A stretch of 64,000 nt of DNA from a bacterium (GCA_004560375.1 SFVC01000018.1:4186-68185), one strand, 5' to 3'; positions 28,963 to 37,744 are shown, numbered from the stretch's first letter. A program made the numbers and translations. The notes: a model not told the origin generated them from the letters alone.

Positions 28963-29010
28963 CGCCCCCGCGGGGGCGGGAGAAATAGCTGTATTTTAAG
29001 CATCATAGCA
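28963..29010 (-). promoter_or_regulatory. ilvC promoter and leader hairpin
   Basis: On the minus strand an extended -10 (TGCTATGAT, 29002-29010) precedes a long perfect palindrome (TCTCCCGCCCCCGCG at 28963 onward). The palindrome falls inside the ilvC leader, about 35 nt before the ATG. It could act as an attenuator or stabiliser; no T-box features are visible. Confidence 0.5.
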
Positions 29011-29059
29011 CAGCGGCGGGAAAAAGAATGATAACCAGGATACAATTGCTCAGAGGTTT

Positions 29060-29100
29060 ATTCAGCGCTCCGCCCCGCTCCGCGGGGCGGAGCGCTGAAT
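29060..29100 (-). terminator. Hairpin after ilvN
   Basis: An 18-bp perfect stem (ATTCAGCGCTCCGCCCCG and its complement) starts 2 nt after the ilvN stop. A weak AAACC tail makes it a terminator or RNA stabiliser. Confidence 0.65.
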
Positions 29101-29101
29101 T

Positions 29102-29662
29102 TTACAAAATGTTCTTGCCCAGGTCGAATTCCTCCCGCACCTTGTTGCCGGAGTTGTTGCGGATGGTGGCTTCGCCCCGCTCCAGGGCCACCATGCCGGT
29201 GCGAACCAGCTCCAGGATGCCGAACTCGGCCAGCAGCTTCTCCAGGGCGTCGTCCTTGGACTCCTGGCCGATGATGGCCAGGGTCAGGCTCTGGGTGGAC
29301 ACATCGATGATGGAGGCCCGGAAGATGTTGGCGATCTGGATCACCTCGTTGCGAACCTCCCGGCTCTCCGCCTTCACCTTGATGAGCACCAGCTCCCGGC
29401 GAATGGACTCCTCCGGGGGAAGCAGCCGCACCGAGTAGACGGAGAACTGCTTGCGAAGCTGGTTGATGATCTGGCCGATCTGCTGCTCCCCGCACAGCAC
29501 CTCGATGGTGATACGGGACACCGCCGGGTCGTCGGTGGTGCCCACCGCCAGGGACTCGATGTTATACCCCTTCCGGGAGAACAGCCGGGACACCTGGCTG
29601 AGCACGCCGGCGGTGTTCTCCACTAGCACGGACAGGGTGTGGCGCTTGATCACAGTTAACAT
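29102..29662 (-). CDS. ilvN: Acetolactate synthase small (regulatory) subunit
   Basis: This 186-aa regulatory subunit of acetohydroxyacid synthase has an N-terminal ACT domain (LSVLVENTAGVLSQVSRLF) and a C-terminal ALS_ss domain ending EEFDLGKN. It binds valine for feedback control and activates IlvB. It lies 130 bp after ilvB, with a dispersed hairpin repeat in the gap. Confidence 0.95.
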   Translation of the reverse strand: MLTVIKRHTLSVLVENTAGVLSQVSRLFSRKGYNIESLAVGTTDDPAVSRITIEVLCGEQQIGQIINQLRKQFSVYSVRLLPPEESIRRELVLIKVKAESREVRNEVIQIANIFRASIIDVSTQSLTLAIIGQESKDDALEKLLAEFGILELVRTGMVALERGEATIRNNSGNKVREEFDLGKNIL

Positions 29663-29763
29663 GGAGATCTCTCACTCCTTCTCTGAAAAATTTAAACAAC
29701 GTCGGTTGTCGTGGGAAAACCTTCCGAATTGGATCGCTTTGGTAGCGAATTCAAGCTCTTTTT

Positions 29764-29792
29764 GGTTACTTTTTCTCTCGAGAAAAAGTAAC
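29764..29792. repeat. Dispersed hairpin GTTACTTTTTCTC/GAGAAAAAGTAAC
   Basis: A perfect 13-bp inverted repeat with a 2-nt loop lies immediately after the ilvB stop codon. It is nearly identical to the hairpin at 61733-61760, and similarity continues past the stem (CCAAAA then CTTGAA). Confidence 0.75.
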
Positions 29793-31502
29793 TTAATGAA
29801 GCAGGAAATCGGTGACGGGGGTGCCGCCGTTTACCATGGGGTGCACCATGGCGTCGATGTCGATGGCGCAGTCGATGACGCAGCCGCAGCCCGCCGCCAG
29901 GGCCTGCCGGAAGGCGTCCTCGAACTCCGCCTGGTTGCGGGCCCTAAAGCCCCGCAGGCCGTAGGCCTCCGCCAGCTTCACGAAGTCGGGGCCCCGATCC
30001 AGGGTGGTCTGGGAGAACCGCTTGTCGTAGATCAGGTTCTGCCACTGGCGCACCATGCCCAGGGTGTGGTTGTCGAAGATGACGGTGATGACGGGCAGGT
30101 GGTAGTGCTCCACCGTGGCCAGCTCGTGGCAGTTCATGCGGAAGCAGCCGTCCCCGGTGCAGTGCACCACCACCTTGTCCGGGCAGCCCACCTTGGCCCC
30201 CATGGCGGCCCCCAGACCGAAGCCCATGGTGCCGAAGCCGCCGCTGGTGAGCAGCTGGCCGGGGCGGGAGAAGTGGTAGTACTGGCAGGACCACATCTGA
30301 TGCTGGCCCACGTCGGTGGCGATGATGGCGTCGCCGTCCGTCAGGTCGGAGATGGTTTCCAGGATCTCGTGGGCGTGGAGGATGTTGTCCTTCTTCAGGG
30401 GCAGCTCCTTCCGGGCGAACACCTGGGCCTTCCAGCCGGTGTAATCGTGCTGGGGCAGGGTCTCGTTGAGCAGCTCCAGCACCCGCCTCGCGTCGCCGAT
30501 GATGTGGTGGTAGGTGAGCACGTTCTTGTCGATCTCCGCCCGGTCGATGTCGATATGTACGATCTTGGCGTTCTTGGCGAAGGAGGCGGGGTCGGTGGCC
30601 ACCCGGTCGGAGAACCGGCAGCCGATGGCGATGAGCAGGTCGCACTCGGCGGTGGCCATATTGGAGGCGTGGGAGCCGTGCATCCCCACCATGCCGGTGA
30701 ACAGAGGGTGGTTGCCGGGACAGGCTCCGCCTCCCATGATGGTGGAGCCCACCGGGGCGTCCAGCCGCTCCATGAATTTGCGGAACTCGGGCACCGCCCC
30801 CTTGGAGCGGATCACGCCGCCCCCCACCAGCACCATGGGCCGCTGGGACTGGGCGATGAGCTCCAGCAGCTTGTCAATGTCCTCCCGGTTGGGCTCGGGG
30901 TTTTTCAGATCCCGGTTGGAGCGGCGCAGCAGGGTGGCCAGCCGGCCGTGGTTGGGGTGCTCCGCCAGGGGCAGGTACTCATACTCTCCCTGGACGGCGG
31001 TGACGTTCTTGGCGATGTCCACCAGCACCGGGCCGGGGCGGCCGGAGCGGGCGATGGCGAAGGCCTCCCGGATCACGTCGGCCAGCTCGTTCACGTCCTT
31101 CACCAGGAAGTTGCACTTGGTGATGGGCATGGTGATGCCGGTGATGTCCACCTCCTGGAAGGAGTCCTTGCCGATGAGGTGCTCAGCCACGTTGCAGGTG
31201 AGGAACACCACGGGGGAGGAGTCGTAGTAGGCGGTGGCGATGCCGGTGACCAGGTTGGTGGCGCCGGGGCCGGAGGTGGCGAAGCACACCCCCACCTTCC
31301 CGGTGGCCCGGGCGTAGCCGTCGGCGGCGTGGGACGCGCCCTGCTCGTGGGCGGTGAGGTAGTGGTGGATCTTCTGGCCGTAGCCGTGGAGCTCAAACTC
31401 ATCGTAGATGTTGAGAATGGTGCCGCCGGGGTAGCCGAACACCGTGTCCACCCCCTGCTCCAGCAGGCACTCCATGACAATCTGGGATCCGCGCATCAGC
31501 AT
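29793..31502 (-). CDS. ilvB: Acetolactate synthase large (catalytic) subunit
   Basis: This 569-aa ThDP- and FAD-dependent enzyme makes acetolactate or acetohydroxybutyrate, the first common step of branched-chain amino acid synthesis. It has the catalytic Glu region GYPGGTILNIYD, EQGASHAADGYARATG, and the ThDP motif GDGCFRMN through the metal ligand Asn. The ATG at 31502 follows AAAAAGGAGG. The reading frame is open upstream, but the predicted promoter and RBS exclude a longer start. It is first of ilvB-ilvN(-ilvC). Confidence 0.96.
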   Translation of the reverse strand: MLMRGSQIVMECLLEQGVDTVFGYPGGTILNIYDEFELHGYGQKIHHYLTAHEQGASHAADGYARATGKVGVCFATSGPGATNLVTGIATAYYDSSPVVFLTCNVAEHLIGKDSFQEVDITGITMPITKCNFLVKDVNELADVIREAFAIARSGRPGPVLVDIAKNVTAVQGEYEYLPLAEHPNHGRLATLLRRSNRDLKNPEPNREDIDKLLELIAQSQRPMVLVGGGVIRSKGAVPEFRKFMERLDAPVGSTIMGGGACPGNHPLFTGMVGMHGSHASNMATAECDLLIAIGCRFSDRVATDPASFAKNAKIVHIDIDRAEIDKNVLTYHHIIGDARRVLELLNETLPQHDYTGWKAQVFARKELPLKKDNILHAHEILETISDLTDGDAIIATDVGQHQMWSCQYYHFSRPGQLLTSGGFGTMGFGLGAAMGAKVGCPDKVVVHCTGDGCFRMNCHELATVEHYHLPVITVIFDNHTLGMVRQWQNLIYDKRFSQTTLDRGPDFVKLAEAYGLRGFRARNQAEFEDAFRQALAAGCGCVIDCAIDIDAMVHPMVNGGTPVTDFLLH

Positions 31503-31619
31503 AGTGGGAACCTCCTTTTTGAATCGCGTATGACAAAAAGCACAGCCGCGCCCCATAGGACGAGCCATGCTCCGCGGTGCGTCTTGAAACGCGCTTACAT
31601 AATTTAGCGTATTGAAGAT

Positions 31620-31648
31620 ATAATAGCTTTTTACGGCGGATTTGTCAA
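31620..31648 (-). promoter_or_regulatory. Promoter of ilvBN
   Basis: On the minus strand a perfect TTGACA and TATTAT are separated by 17 bp. It gives a leader of about 110 nt with no visible leader peptide rich in Val, Leu or Ile codons. Confidence 0.88.
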
Positions 31649-31683
31649 TGTAAAATGCTTGGCGGGCTGGAAATTTCGCCGCT

Positions 31684-31722
31684 CAGACAAAAACCCGGCG
31701 GAAACCGCCGGGTTTTTGTCTG
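31684..31722. terminator. Bidirectional terminator
   Basis: A perfect 18-bp stem (CAGACAAAAACCCGGCGG and its complement) with an AAA loop separates the DUF1540 gene from the ilv promoter. T-rich flanks lie within the stem on both strands. Confidence 0.8.
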
Positions 31723-31775
31723 AAACTGTCAACTGCTGGACGCTGTTGTCACGCTGCGAAGCCTCCGCGACGGGC

Positions 31776-31857
31776 CATAAGTCCTCCGACTGCGTGGAAA
31801 CCCATCCGGGGGCCTGCGGCCCCCTCCTTGGGCTTTCCACTCCGCTCCGGACTTATG
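31776..31857. repeat. Long composite hairpin element
   Basis: Nested arms pair across 82 nt: CATAAGTCC with GGACTTATG, GTGGAAA with TTTCCAC, CCCA with TGGG, and GGGGGCC with GGCCCCC around a TGC loop. It lies in a 380-bp gene-free stretch between DUF1540 and ilvB. The shape suggests an RNA structure or the remnant of a small mobile palindrome. Confidence 0.65.
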
Positions 31858-31884
31858 TCCCTGCTCCCGGCTTCTCCGCGCTTC

Positions 31885-32070
31885 TCAGTTGCAGCCGCAG
31901 GTGGTGCCGTGGTCGCCCAGCTTGAAGGACGCGCACTCCGTCTCCTTGCAGTCGCACACGCTGTTCTGGCAGTGGCCCACCTGGATCTCGTTGAGGGTGC
32001 AGCGCTGATCCTTGTGGTAGGTGCAGCTGTTCACGGAGCACTTGATGCTGGGATTGGTCTGGTTCATCAT
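31885..32070 (-). CDS. DUF1540 domain protein
   Basis: This 61-aa Cys-rich protein shows the DUF1540 pattern IKCSVNSCTYHKDQRCTLNE followed by I-V and a second cluster (CDCKETECASF), so metal binding is likely. Function is unknown; the family is common in spore-forming Clostridia. AAGGAGGAAACGATC lies before ATG 32070, with a second ATG as the next codon. Confidence 0.92.
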   Translation of the reverse strand: MMNQTNPSIKCSVNSCTYHKDQRCTLNEIQVGHCQNSVCDCKETECASFKLGDHGTTCGCN

Positions 32071-32138
32071 GATCGTTTCCTCCTTGTGTCGCTTGGGATT
32101 CCCGAGTACAAGAAGGAGTATACCCGTTCCCGGTTGGA

Positions 32139-32999
32139 TTATGCGCCGGGAGGGTCGGGGGGCGCATCCTCCTCCGCCGGGGCGGCGGGCCTGCGCTGGA
32201 AGCGGGGGATGAACCGGGTGGCGAAGCTGCCCTTGCCCCGGCCCTTCACGTAGAAATAGCCGATGACGGAGAACACCACCGCCCCGATGAAGTTGACGAA
32301 CAGATCCTTCATGGTGTCGATGATCCCCACGTCCAGGTAGCCGCCCAGGCCCAGGGGCATCTGGGTGCCGTCCGCCAGCACCAGGATCACGTCCTGGATG
32401 CCCTTGACGACGACGGCGGTGGTGCCGCGGCTGGGATCCAGGTTGACGGTGGAGATGGTGTTGATCACGGTGTCCTTCTGCATATCGAACAGGAGGAACT
32501 GATCCATGGAGAACTCGAAGAACTCCCACAGCACGCCGATGGTCATGGAGAAGCAGAAGGCGGTCACCGCCATGAAGAAGGGGGACAGGTGGAGGGACAC
32601 CTTTTCCTCGCGATTGAGTATGTCCACCAGGGCGAAGCCGATGGCGGCGCACAAAAAGCCGTTCATGGTGTGGAGCATGGTGTCCCAGCCGTGGAAATGG
32701 GTATAGTAGGACTGGATTTCGCCTAAAATCTCGGCGGCGTAGATGAACAGCAGGATGATGATCTCCAGCGTATCGGGCAGGTCGATGTGGAGCCGCCGCT
32801 CAAAGATGGAGGGCAGCAGGAACAGCACCAGGGTGAGCACGCACAGGAGCACGTTCTCATAGTTCCGGTTGAAGAACTGGGCCACCAGCATCCCCACCAC
32901 CGACAGGCGCAGGACGAAGTAGACGGTGTATACCAGCTTCTTGTTTTCCACGTGCCGCCATTCCTGGCCCTTCCGCGTCTTTTTCTTCTGCTTTGGCAT
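32139..32999 (-). CDS. Multi-pass membrane protein, possibly DUF2238/YjdF-like
   Basis: This 286-aa protein has a basic N-terminus (MPKQKKKTRKG), about seven hydrophobic segments, and a basic/acidic C-terminal tail. The stretch HFHGWDTMLHTMNGFLCAAI and the following EFFEFSMDQ recall the DUF2238 (YjdF) family, which is uncharacterised. AAAGGAGCGCCCC precedes the chosen ATG 32999; an earlier in-frame start lacks an RBS. Confidence 0.8.
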   Translation of the reverse strand: MPKQKKKTRKGQEWRHVENKKLVYTVYFVLRLSVVGMLVAQFFNRNYENVLLCVLTLVLFLLPSIFERRLHIDLPDTLEIIILLFIYAAEILGEIQSYYTHFHGWDTMLHTMNGFLCAAIGFALVDILNREEKVSLHLSPFFMAVTAFCFSMTIGVLWEFFEFSMDQFLLFDMQKDTVINTISTVNLDPSRGTTAVVVKGIQDVILVLADGTQMPLGLGGYLDVGIIDTMKDLFVNFIGAVVFSVIGYFYVKGRGKGSFATRFIPRFQRRPAAPAEEDAPPDPPGA

Positions 33000-33096
33000 G
33001 GGGCGCTCCTTTCTGTACGGCGGGGCGGCGTTGTCAAGCAATCATGATGTCAGCCGGCGCCCCCTGGCGCATAGTATGGTTCTGGAGGTGATTTTT

Positions 33097-33309
33097 ATGG
33101 ATTTACGCAGCAACCAAATCACGCTGGGGGAGCTCTGGGACGACCCGAAAAGCCGGGCGGTGTTCCAGAAGCGCATCCCCATGCTGGCCAAGCACCCGGT
33201 GAAGGGGGCGGCCCGGACGGTGACGCTGGAGCAGCTGTGTGACTTCATGTCCAGCTGGGTGCCGGGGATGATGATCAACGGCGTGATGGCGGATCTGAAG
33301 AAGCTGTAA
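33097..33309 (+). CDS. Small hypothetical protein
   Basis: This 70-aa soluble protein starts MDLRSNQITLGELWDDP and contains LEQLCDFMSSWVPGMM. Short helical modules with an LGELxDDP start occur at the ends of some clostridial enzymes; here the module stands alone. That resemblance is from memory and unverified. TGGAGGTGATTTTT gives a good RBS for ATG 33097. A strong terminator follows. Confidence 0.75.
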   Translation: MDLRSNQITLGELWDDPKSRAVFQKRIPMLAKHPVKGAARTVTLEQLCDFMSSWVPGMMINGVMADLKKL

Positions 33310-33340
33310 TCCACGGGATACATCACAGCAAGTATACCAA

Positions 33341-33380
33341 AAAACGAACCCGCTGTCAAATGACAGCGGGTTCGTTTTTG
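33341..33380. terminator. Bidirectional terminator
   Basis: A perfect 18-bp stem (AAAACGAACCCGCTGTCA and its complement) with flanking T runs lies between convergent genes. Confidence 0.92.
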
Positions 33381-33408
33381 TATACCAACGCCTTCGCACA
33401 GCCCGGGG

Positions 33409-34758
33409 TCACGCCTCCGGAAGGGCTTCCTCCGCCTTCTGCTCCGGCCTGGACACCAGCGCCCACTCCACCCGCCGGTCGGCGAAGCCCAGCACCTGGA
33501 TGTGGAGCCCGTGGGCGTCCACCTCGATCTGGGCGCCGTCCTCCGGGATGACGGACAGCTGGGCGAACACCAGCCCGCCCAGGGTGTCGGACTCCTCCTC
33601 CTCGGGAAATTCCACCCCCAGGGCTTCCGACACCTGCTCCAGGGGGCAGGAGCCGGACACCTTCCATACCCCCGGCCCCGCCGGCTCAATGTCCTTCTCC
33701 TCCGCCGGGTCGAACTCGTCGTAGATGTTGCCTACGATCTCCTCCAGCAGATCCTCCATGGTCACCAGGCCCGAGGTGCCGCCGTACTCGTCCACCACGA
33801 TGGCCATATGTACCTTTTTGCTCTGCATATCCCGGAACAGCACGTCGGTGCGAACCGACTCCGGCACGAAGTAGGCGGGCCGCAGCAGTTCGGGGAGGGG
33901 CTTGGGGTCGTCCTCCTGGGCGTTGAGCAGAAAGTCCCGGGTGTTGAGTATGCCCACGATGTCGTCCGCGTCCTCCCGGTACACCGGGAAGCGGGAGCGG
34001 CCGGAGGTGAGGATGGCGTTGAGCACGTCCTCATCGGTATCCTCCACCCACACCATCACCATGTCGGTGCGGTGGATCATCACGTCCTCGGCGGTGGTGT
34101 TGTTGAACTCAAAGATGTTCTCAATGAGCTCCTTTTCCGACGTCTCGATGGCGCCCCGCTCCTCGCCCAGATCCACCATCATGCGGATCTCGTCCTCGCT
34201 CACGTCCTCGGTGTCCGCCTTGGGGTCGATGCCCAGCAGGCGCAGCACCCCGTTGGTGGACTTGGACAGCAGCCAGATCACCGGCCGGAACACCGCCGCC
34301 ACCCCGGACACCACCCCCGCGGTAAACCGGGCCACCCCCTCGGTTTTTTTCATGGCGATGCGCTTGGGCACCAGCTCGCCCAGCACCAGGCTGAAGTAGG
34401 ACAGCACCACGGTGATGAGCACCACCATCAGGTTGTTGAGGGCGGCGGGGGAGAGGGCGGTGACGCCCAGATCGTCCACCAGCCAGCGCACCAGCGGGTC
34501 GGAGAAGCTGTCCGCCGCGAAGGCGGAGGACAGGAACCCGGCCAGGGTGATGGCGATCTGGATGGCGGACAGGAAGTGGTCGGGGGCCTGGGTGAGGGCC
34601 AGGAGGCGGGCGGCCTTCTTGTCCCCCTCCTCGGCCTGTTTCCGCAGCTTGGCCTCGGACAGGGAGATGACGGCGATCTCGGCGGCGGCGAAAAAGGCGT
34701 TGATCAGGATCAGGATAATCAGGATGATCAGCTTCGGTAATAACGGGTCGTCGGGCAA
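33409..34758 (-). CDS. CNNM/CorC-family (hemolysin-like) transporter
   Basis: This 449-aa membrane protein has an N-terminal CNNM (DUF21) domain with four helices (about 1-190), a pair of CBS domains (about 210-335) with HRTDMVMVW and TSGLVTMEDLLEEIVG, and a C-terminal CorC_HlyC domain (about 355-435). The family is linked to Mg2+/Co2+ efflux or tolerance. Its promoter overlaps the terminator of trxA upstream. Confidence 0.93.
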   Translation of the reverse strand: MPDDPLLPKLIILIILILINAFFAAAEIAVISLSEAKLRKQAEEGDKKAARLLALTQAPDHFLSAIQIAITLAGFLSSAFAADSFSDPLVRWLVDDLGVTALSPAALNNLMVVLITVVLSYFSLVLGELVPKRIAMKKTEGVARFTAGVVSGVAAVFRPVIWLLSKSTNGVLRLLGIDPKADTEDVSEDEIRMMVDLGEERGAIETSEKELIENIFEFNNTTAEDVMIHRTDMVMVWVEDTDEDVLNAILTSGRSRFPVYREDADDIVGILNTRDFLLNAQEDDPKPLPELLRPAYFVPESVRTDVLFRDMQSKKVHMAIVVDEYGGTSGLVTMEDLLEEIVGNIYDEFDPAEEKDIEPAGPGVWKVSGSCPLEQVSEALGVEFPEEEESDTLGGLVFAQLSVIPEDGAQIEVDAHGLHIQVLGFADRRVEWALVSRPEQKAEEALPEA

Positions 34759-34837
34759 GATGGATAACCTCCCATGAAAACAGCGGTCTGTTGAATTTGC
34801 CGCTCCATTCTATGCGGCGCAGACGCCGATAAGTTAC

Positions 34838-34865
34838 AGTATACCAGCTTTTCACAAAAAAGCAA
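34838..34865 (-). promoter_or_regulatory. Promoter of the CNNM/CorC gene
   Basis: On the minus strand TTGCTT and the extended -10 TGGTATACT are separated by 16 bp; the -35 lies in the T tract of the trxA terminator. Confidence 0.7.
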
Positions 34866-34890
34866 GGGCCGCCCGTGGGGGCGGCCCGGA
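34860..34890 (-). terminator. Terminator of trxA
   Basis: On the minus strand a stem GGGCCGCCC/GGGCGGCCC is followed by TTGCTTTTTT. Confidence 0.85.
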
Positions 34891-34912
34891 AAAGGCGCTG
34901 CCTTTTCGGCGT

Positions 34913-35221
34913 TTAGTCCAGCAGCTTCAGCAGCTCCGCCTTGGGCTGGGCGCCCACCGCCTTGTTGGCGATCTCGCCGCCCTTGAACACCAGAAGTGTG
35001 GGAATGCTCATCACGCCGAAGCGGACGGCCAGCTCGCTCTGCTCATCCACGTTCACCTTGCCCACCACGATGTCGTCCCGCTCCTCGGCGATCTGATCCA
35101 CCAGGGGGGACACCATGCGGCAGGGACCGCACCAGGGGGCCCAGAAGTCCACCAGCACGGGCTTGTCGGCCTGGAGCACCACCTGGTCAAAATTTTCCTT
35201 CGTTATGGTTTGCACGGACAT
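34913..35221 (-). CDS. trxA: Thioredoxin
   Basis: This 102-aa thioredoxin has the active site WCGPC in FWAPWCGPCRM and the cis-Pro in MSIPTLLVF. It reduces protein disulfides in the cytoplasm. AAAAGGAGAGC precedes the ATG. It lies 26 nt after the glycosyltransferase gene on the same strand. Confidence 0.96.
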   Translation of the reverse strand: MSVQTITKENFDQVVLQADKPVLVDFWAPWCGPCRMVSPLVDQIAEERDDIVVGKVNVDEQSELAVRFGVMSIPTLLVFKGGEIANKAVGAQPKAELLKLLD

Positions 35222-35247
35222 GATCTCAGCTCTCCTTTTGTTTGAAT

Positions 35248-36276
35248 TTAGTTGAATTTATAGATCTTGCGGGCCAAACGGTACAGCCCCACGGACAGCT
35301 TCCGCCCCTGATAGCCGGGGATATTGGTGCCCAGGTTGGTGGCCTTGTAGCGGCAGCGGCGGTAGAGGGCGGCGTCCTTCTGCCGCAGGTACTCCCACAG
35401 CTCGGTTCGCAGGCCCAGAGACTGGGGGGTGTTGGCAATCACCGAGAAAATGGACGAGATGGACATCATCATGGACAGGTAGTTGAGCATATACCGGCCC
35501 AGCCGGGGCTGGGTGGCCTTGATGGCCATGACGTCGTGGGCGGCGATCATCTGCTTGGTGACCCGCACCTGCTGATCGATGCGGCCCGCCATCACCGCCT
35601 CGTTGACGCTCTGATCCGCCCGGCCGATGAAGTAGCGGTACAGATCCAAGTCCATGTAGTACAGCGTCTTGACGTAGGGCAGGGGCTGGTAGACGAAGAT
35701 GTTGTCCACATAGAAGGTATGCTTGGGCAGCTCCAGCCCGCAGTCCCGCAGCAGCTGGGTGCGGTAGATCACCGAGTGCATCAGCAGGTACTGGGAGGTG
35801 CGGAAGTGGCGGATGGACTCCCAGGTGAAGATCTGGTTCAGGGGGAACACGTTTTTGTAGCCCATCACCTTCCGGGTGTTGTCCTCCACGTGCTCGTAGA
35901 CATAGTTGGCGATAAACAGATCCACCGGGGCGGGCATGGCGGCAAACTCCCTCAGCTTGGCCATCACCTGCCCAAGGGCGTCGGCGTCCAGCCAGTCGTC
36001 CGAGTCCACCACCTTATAGTAGAGCCCCCGGGCATGGCGGATGCCCTGGTTGACGCCCTCGCCGTGGCCGCCGTTCTCCTGGTGGATGGCCCGGATGATA
36101 TCGGGGTGCTTTGCCGCCCATTCGTCGCACTTGGCGGGGGTGTCGTCTTTGGTGGAGCCGTCGTCCACCAGGATGATCTCCGCGTCCTCCCCGGCACACA
36201 GCAGGGTTTCAATGCAGTGATCCATGTAGGCCGCCGAATTGTAACAGGGGACGGCGAAGGTGATCAATTTATCCAT
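35248..36276 (-). CDS. Family 2 glycosyltransferase
   Basis: This 342-aa GT-A enzyme begins KLITFAVPCYNSAAYMD, has the nucleotide-sugar stretch ILVDDGSTKDDT and the metal-binding VVDSDDWLD. It transfers a sugar to a cell-surface glycan; donor and acceptor are unknown. The adjacent UDP-galactopyranose mutase on the same strand suggests a glycan with galactofuranose, which is an inference. Confidence 0.92.
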   Translation of the reverse strand: MDKLITFAVPCYNSAAYMDHCIETLLCAGEDAEIILVDDGSTKDDTPAKCDEWAAKHPDIIRAIHQENGGHGEGVNQGIRHARGLYYKVVDSDDWLDADALGQVMAKLREFAAMPAPVDLFIANYVYEHVEDNTRKVMGYKNVFPLNQIFTWESIRHFRTSQYLLMHSVIYRTQLLRDCGLELPKHTFYVDNIFVYQPLPYVKTLYYMDLDLYRYFIGRADQSVNEAVMAGRIDQQVRVTKQMIAAHDVMAIKATQPRLGRYMLNYLSMMMSISSIFSVIANTPQSLGLRTELWEYLRQKDAALYRRCRYKATNLGTNIPGYQGRKLSVGLYRLARKIYKFN

Positions 36277-36306
36277 TTTTATCTCTCCAGTCCTGTTTCA
36301 TTTCCT

Positions 36307-36381
36307 GTAGGGGAGGGGCTTGCCCCTCCCGGGGAACAGAGAGCACATCGATAAGGCGGGCCGGGCAAGCCCGGCCCCTAC
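36307..36381. repeat. Dispersed palindromic repeat, GTAGGGGAGGGG-type ends
   Basis: The element is 75 nt with palindromic ends: GTAGGGGAGGGGCTTGCCCC at the left and a GC-rich counterpart ending CCGGCCCCTAC at the right. It lies between the glycosyltransferase and glf genes. Related elements occur at 109-188 and 44791-44867. Confidence 0.7.
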
Positions 36382-36402
36382 GGTACTCCAAAGGCAGCGG
36401 GA

Positions 36403-37584
36403 TCATGTGTCAACCAATTCATCGCCCAATTCCAGCGCTCGGGCCGCGATGGCGTCCATGTTGTAGTATTTGTACTCCGCCAGACGGCCCAGCAGGCGCA
36501 GGGTGGGGTACTGGGCGGCCAGATCGGCATATTTGGCGTACAGGGCGTTGTTCTCGGGGTTGATGATGGCATAGTAGGGGATCTCACCGTCCGCTCCGGT
36601 GTAGGCCCTGGAATACTCCTTCATGATGGTGGTGGCTCCGGGGAGCTCCTGCCCGGTGAGGTGTTTGAATTCGGTGATCCGGGTGTAGGGCTGATCCACG
36701 GTGTAGTTCACGGTGCCGTGGGTCTGGTAAACGTCCCGGGGCAGGGTTTCAAACCCGAACTCCAGCGTGCGGTAGGGCAGAGGGCCGAACCGGAAGCCGA
36801 ACAGCTCGTCGGCCTGGCCGGTGTAGATCACAGGGCCGTGGAACACCTCGCCGTCCAGCTTGATCACACCGTCCGCCAGCTCCAGGCGTTTCAGCGCGTC
36901 CGTGTTCAGCTCCACGGTGATGTTGGGGTGATCCAGCATCCGCTGGAACATGGGGGTGTAGCCCTCCAGCGGCATCCCTTGGTACGCGTCCTGGAAGTAC
37001 CGGGGATCCCGGGACAGGAACACCGGCACCCGGGCGGTGGTGTTGGGGTCGATCTCCTCCGGGGTCTGGCCCCACTGCTTCATGGTGTAGTGGACAAACA
37101 CGTGCTCATACACATAGTCCGCGATGGCGGCGATCTCGGGATCCGGGTTGTGCCGCAGCTCCAGAATCGTCACCTTTTTCTCCGGGCCGTAGGCGGCGAC
37201 GAGCTTTTCGCCCAGGCGTGTGCCCTCCTGGGGGCCGAAGGCGATCTCCAGCGAGTCCAGGTTGAAGGGGACGGGGTATTGCAGCCGCTGGTTGGGCGTT
37301 CCGCTCTCGCCAGGAATGTTGGCCACCACCGTGTGCTGGTAGTCCCGCCAGCTTGTGAATCGGGACAGGTAGTCGAACACCCGCTTGTCGTTGGTGTGGA
37401 AGATGTGGGGGCCGTACTGGTGGATCAGCACCCCGGCGCTGTCCGGGCAGTCGTAGGCGTTGCCCGCCACGTGGGGGCGGCGCTCCAGCACCAGCACTTT
37501 TTTGTTCCCGTCCTCCGCCAGCCGCCGGGCGGTCACCGCGCCGGCATAGCCCGCGCCCACAATCAGCGCGTCATATTGTTTCAA
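36403..37584 (-). CDS. glf: UDP-galactopyranose mutase
   Basis: This 393-aa FAD enzyme interconverts UDP-galactopyranose and UDP-galactofuranose. It has the N-terminal FAD motif VGAGYAGAVTARRLAE, then NAYD and QYGPHIFHTND typical of Glf, the conserved FTSWRDY, and near the end the Arg/Tyr substrate residues in RLAEYKYYNMD. Its product would serve galactofuranosyl transfer in surface polysaccharides. Confidence 0.95.
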   Translation of the reverse strand: MKQYDALIVGAGYAGAVTARRLAEDGNKKVLVLERRPHVAGNAYDCPDSAGVLIHQYGPHIFHTNDKRVFDYLSRFTSWRDYQHTVVANIPGESGTPNQRLQYPVPFNLDSLEIAFGPQEGTRLGEKLVAAYGPEKKVTILELRHNPDPEIAAIADYVYEHVFVHYTMKQWGQTPEEIDPNTTARVPVFLSRDPRYFQDAYQGMPLEGYTPMFQRMLDHPNITVELNTDALKRLELADGVIKLDGEVFHGPVIYTGQADELFGFRFGPLPYRTLEFGFETLPRDVYQTHGTVNYTVDQPYTRITEFKHLTGQELPGATTIMKEYSRAYTGADGEIPYYAIINPENNALYAKYADLAAQYPTLRLLGRLAEYKYYNMDAIAARALELGDELVDT

Positions 37585-37651
37585 ATGGATCCCAGCTTTC
37601 TCTCTCGGACGGGCGGGGCCCGTCTGCCTTAGTTTGCCAAAAGATACTATA

Positions 37652-37680
37652 ATTATAACATACGCGGCCCGCTGTGGGAA
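37652..37680 (-). promoter_or_regulatory. Promoter of glf
   Basis: On the minus strand the extended -10 TGTTATAAT lies 17 bp after a weak TTCCCA. Confidence 0.65.
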
Positions 37681-37704
37681 GAGCGAGTTTTTTAAGAGTT
37701 ACGA

Positions 37705-37744
37705 AAGAAAGGGGGCCGCGGCAGGCTTTGAACCGCGGCCCCCT
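37705..37744 (-). terminator. Terminator of the DegV gene
   Basis: On the minus strand a stem GGGGGCCGCGG/CCGCGGCCCCC is followed by TTTCTTT. Confidence 0.85.

Noticed and set aside
31503..31568. In-frame N-terminal extension or leader peptide before ilvB
   Set aside because: It has no run of Val, Leu or Ile codons; the AAAAAGGAGG site fixes the start at 31502. No T-box motif was seen either.
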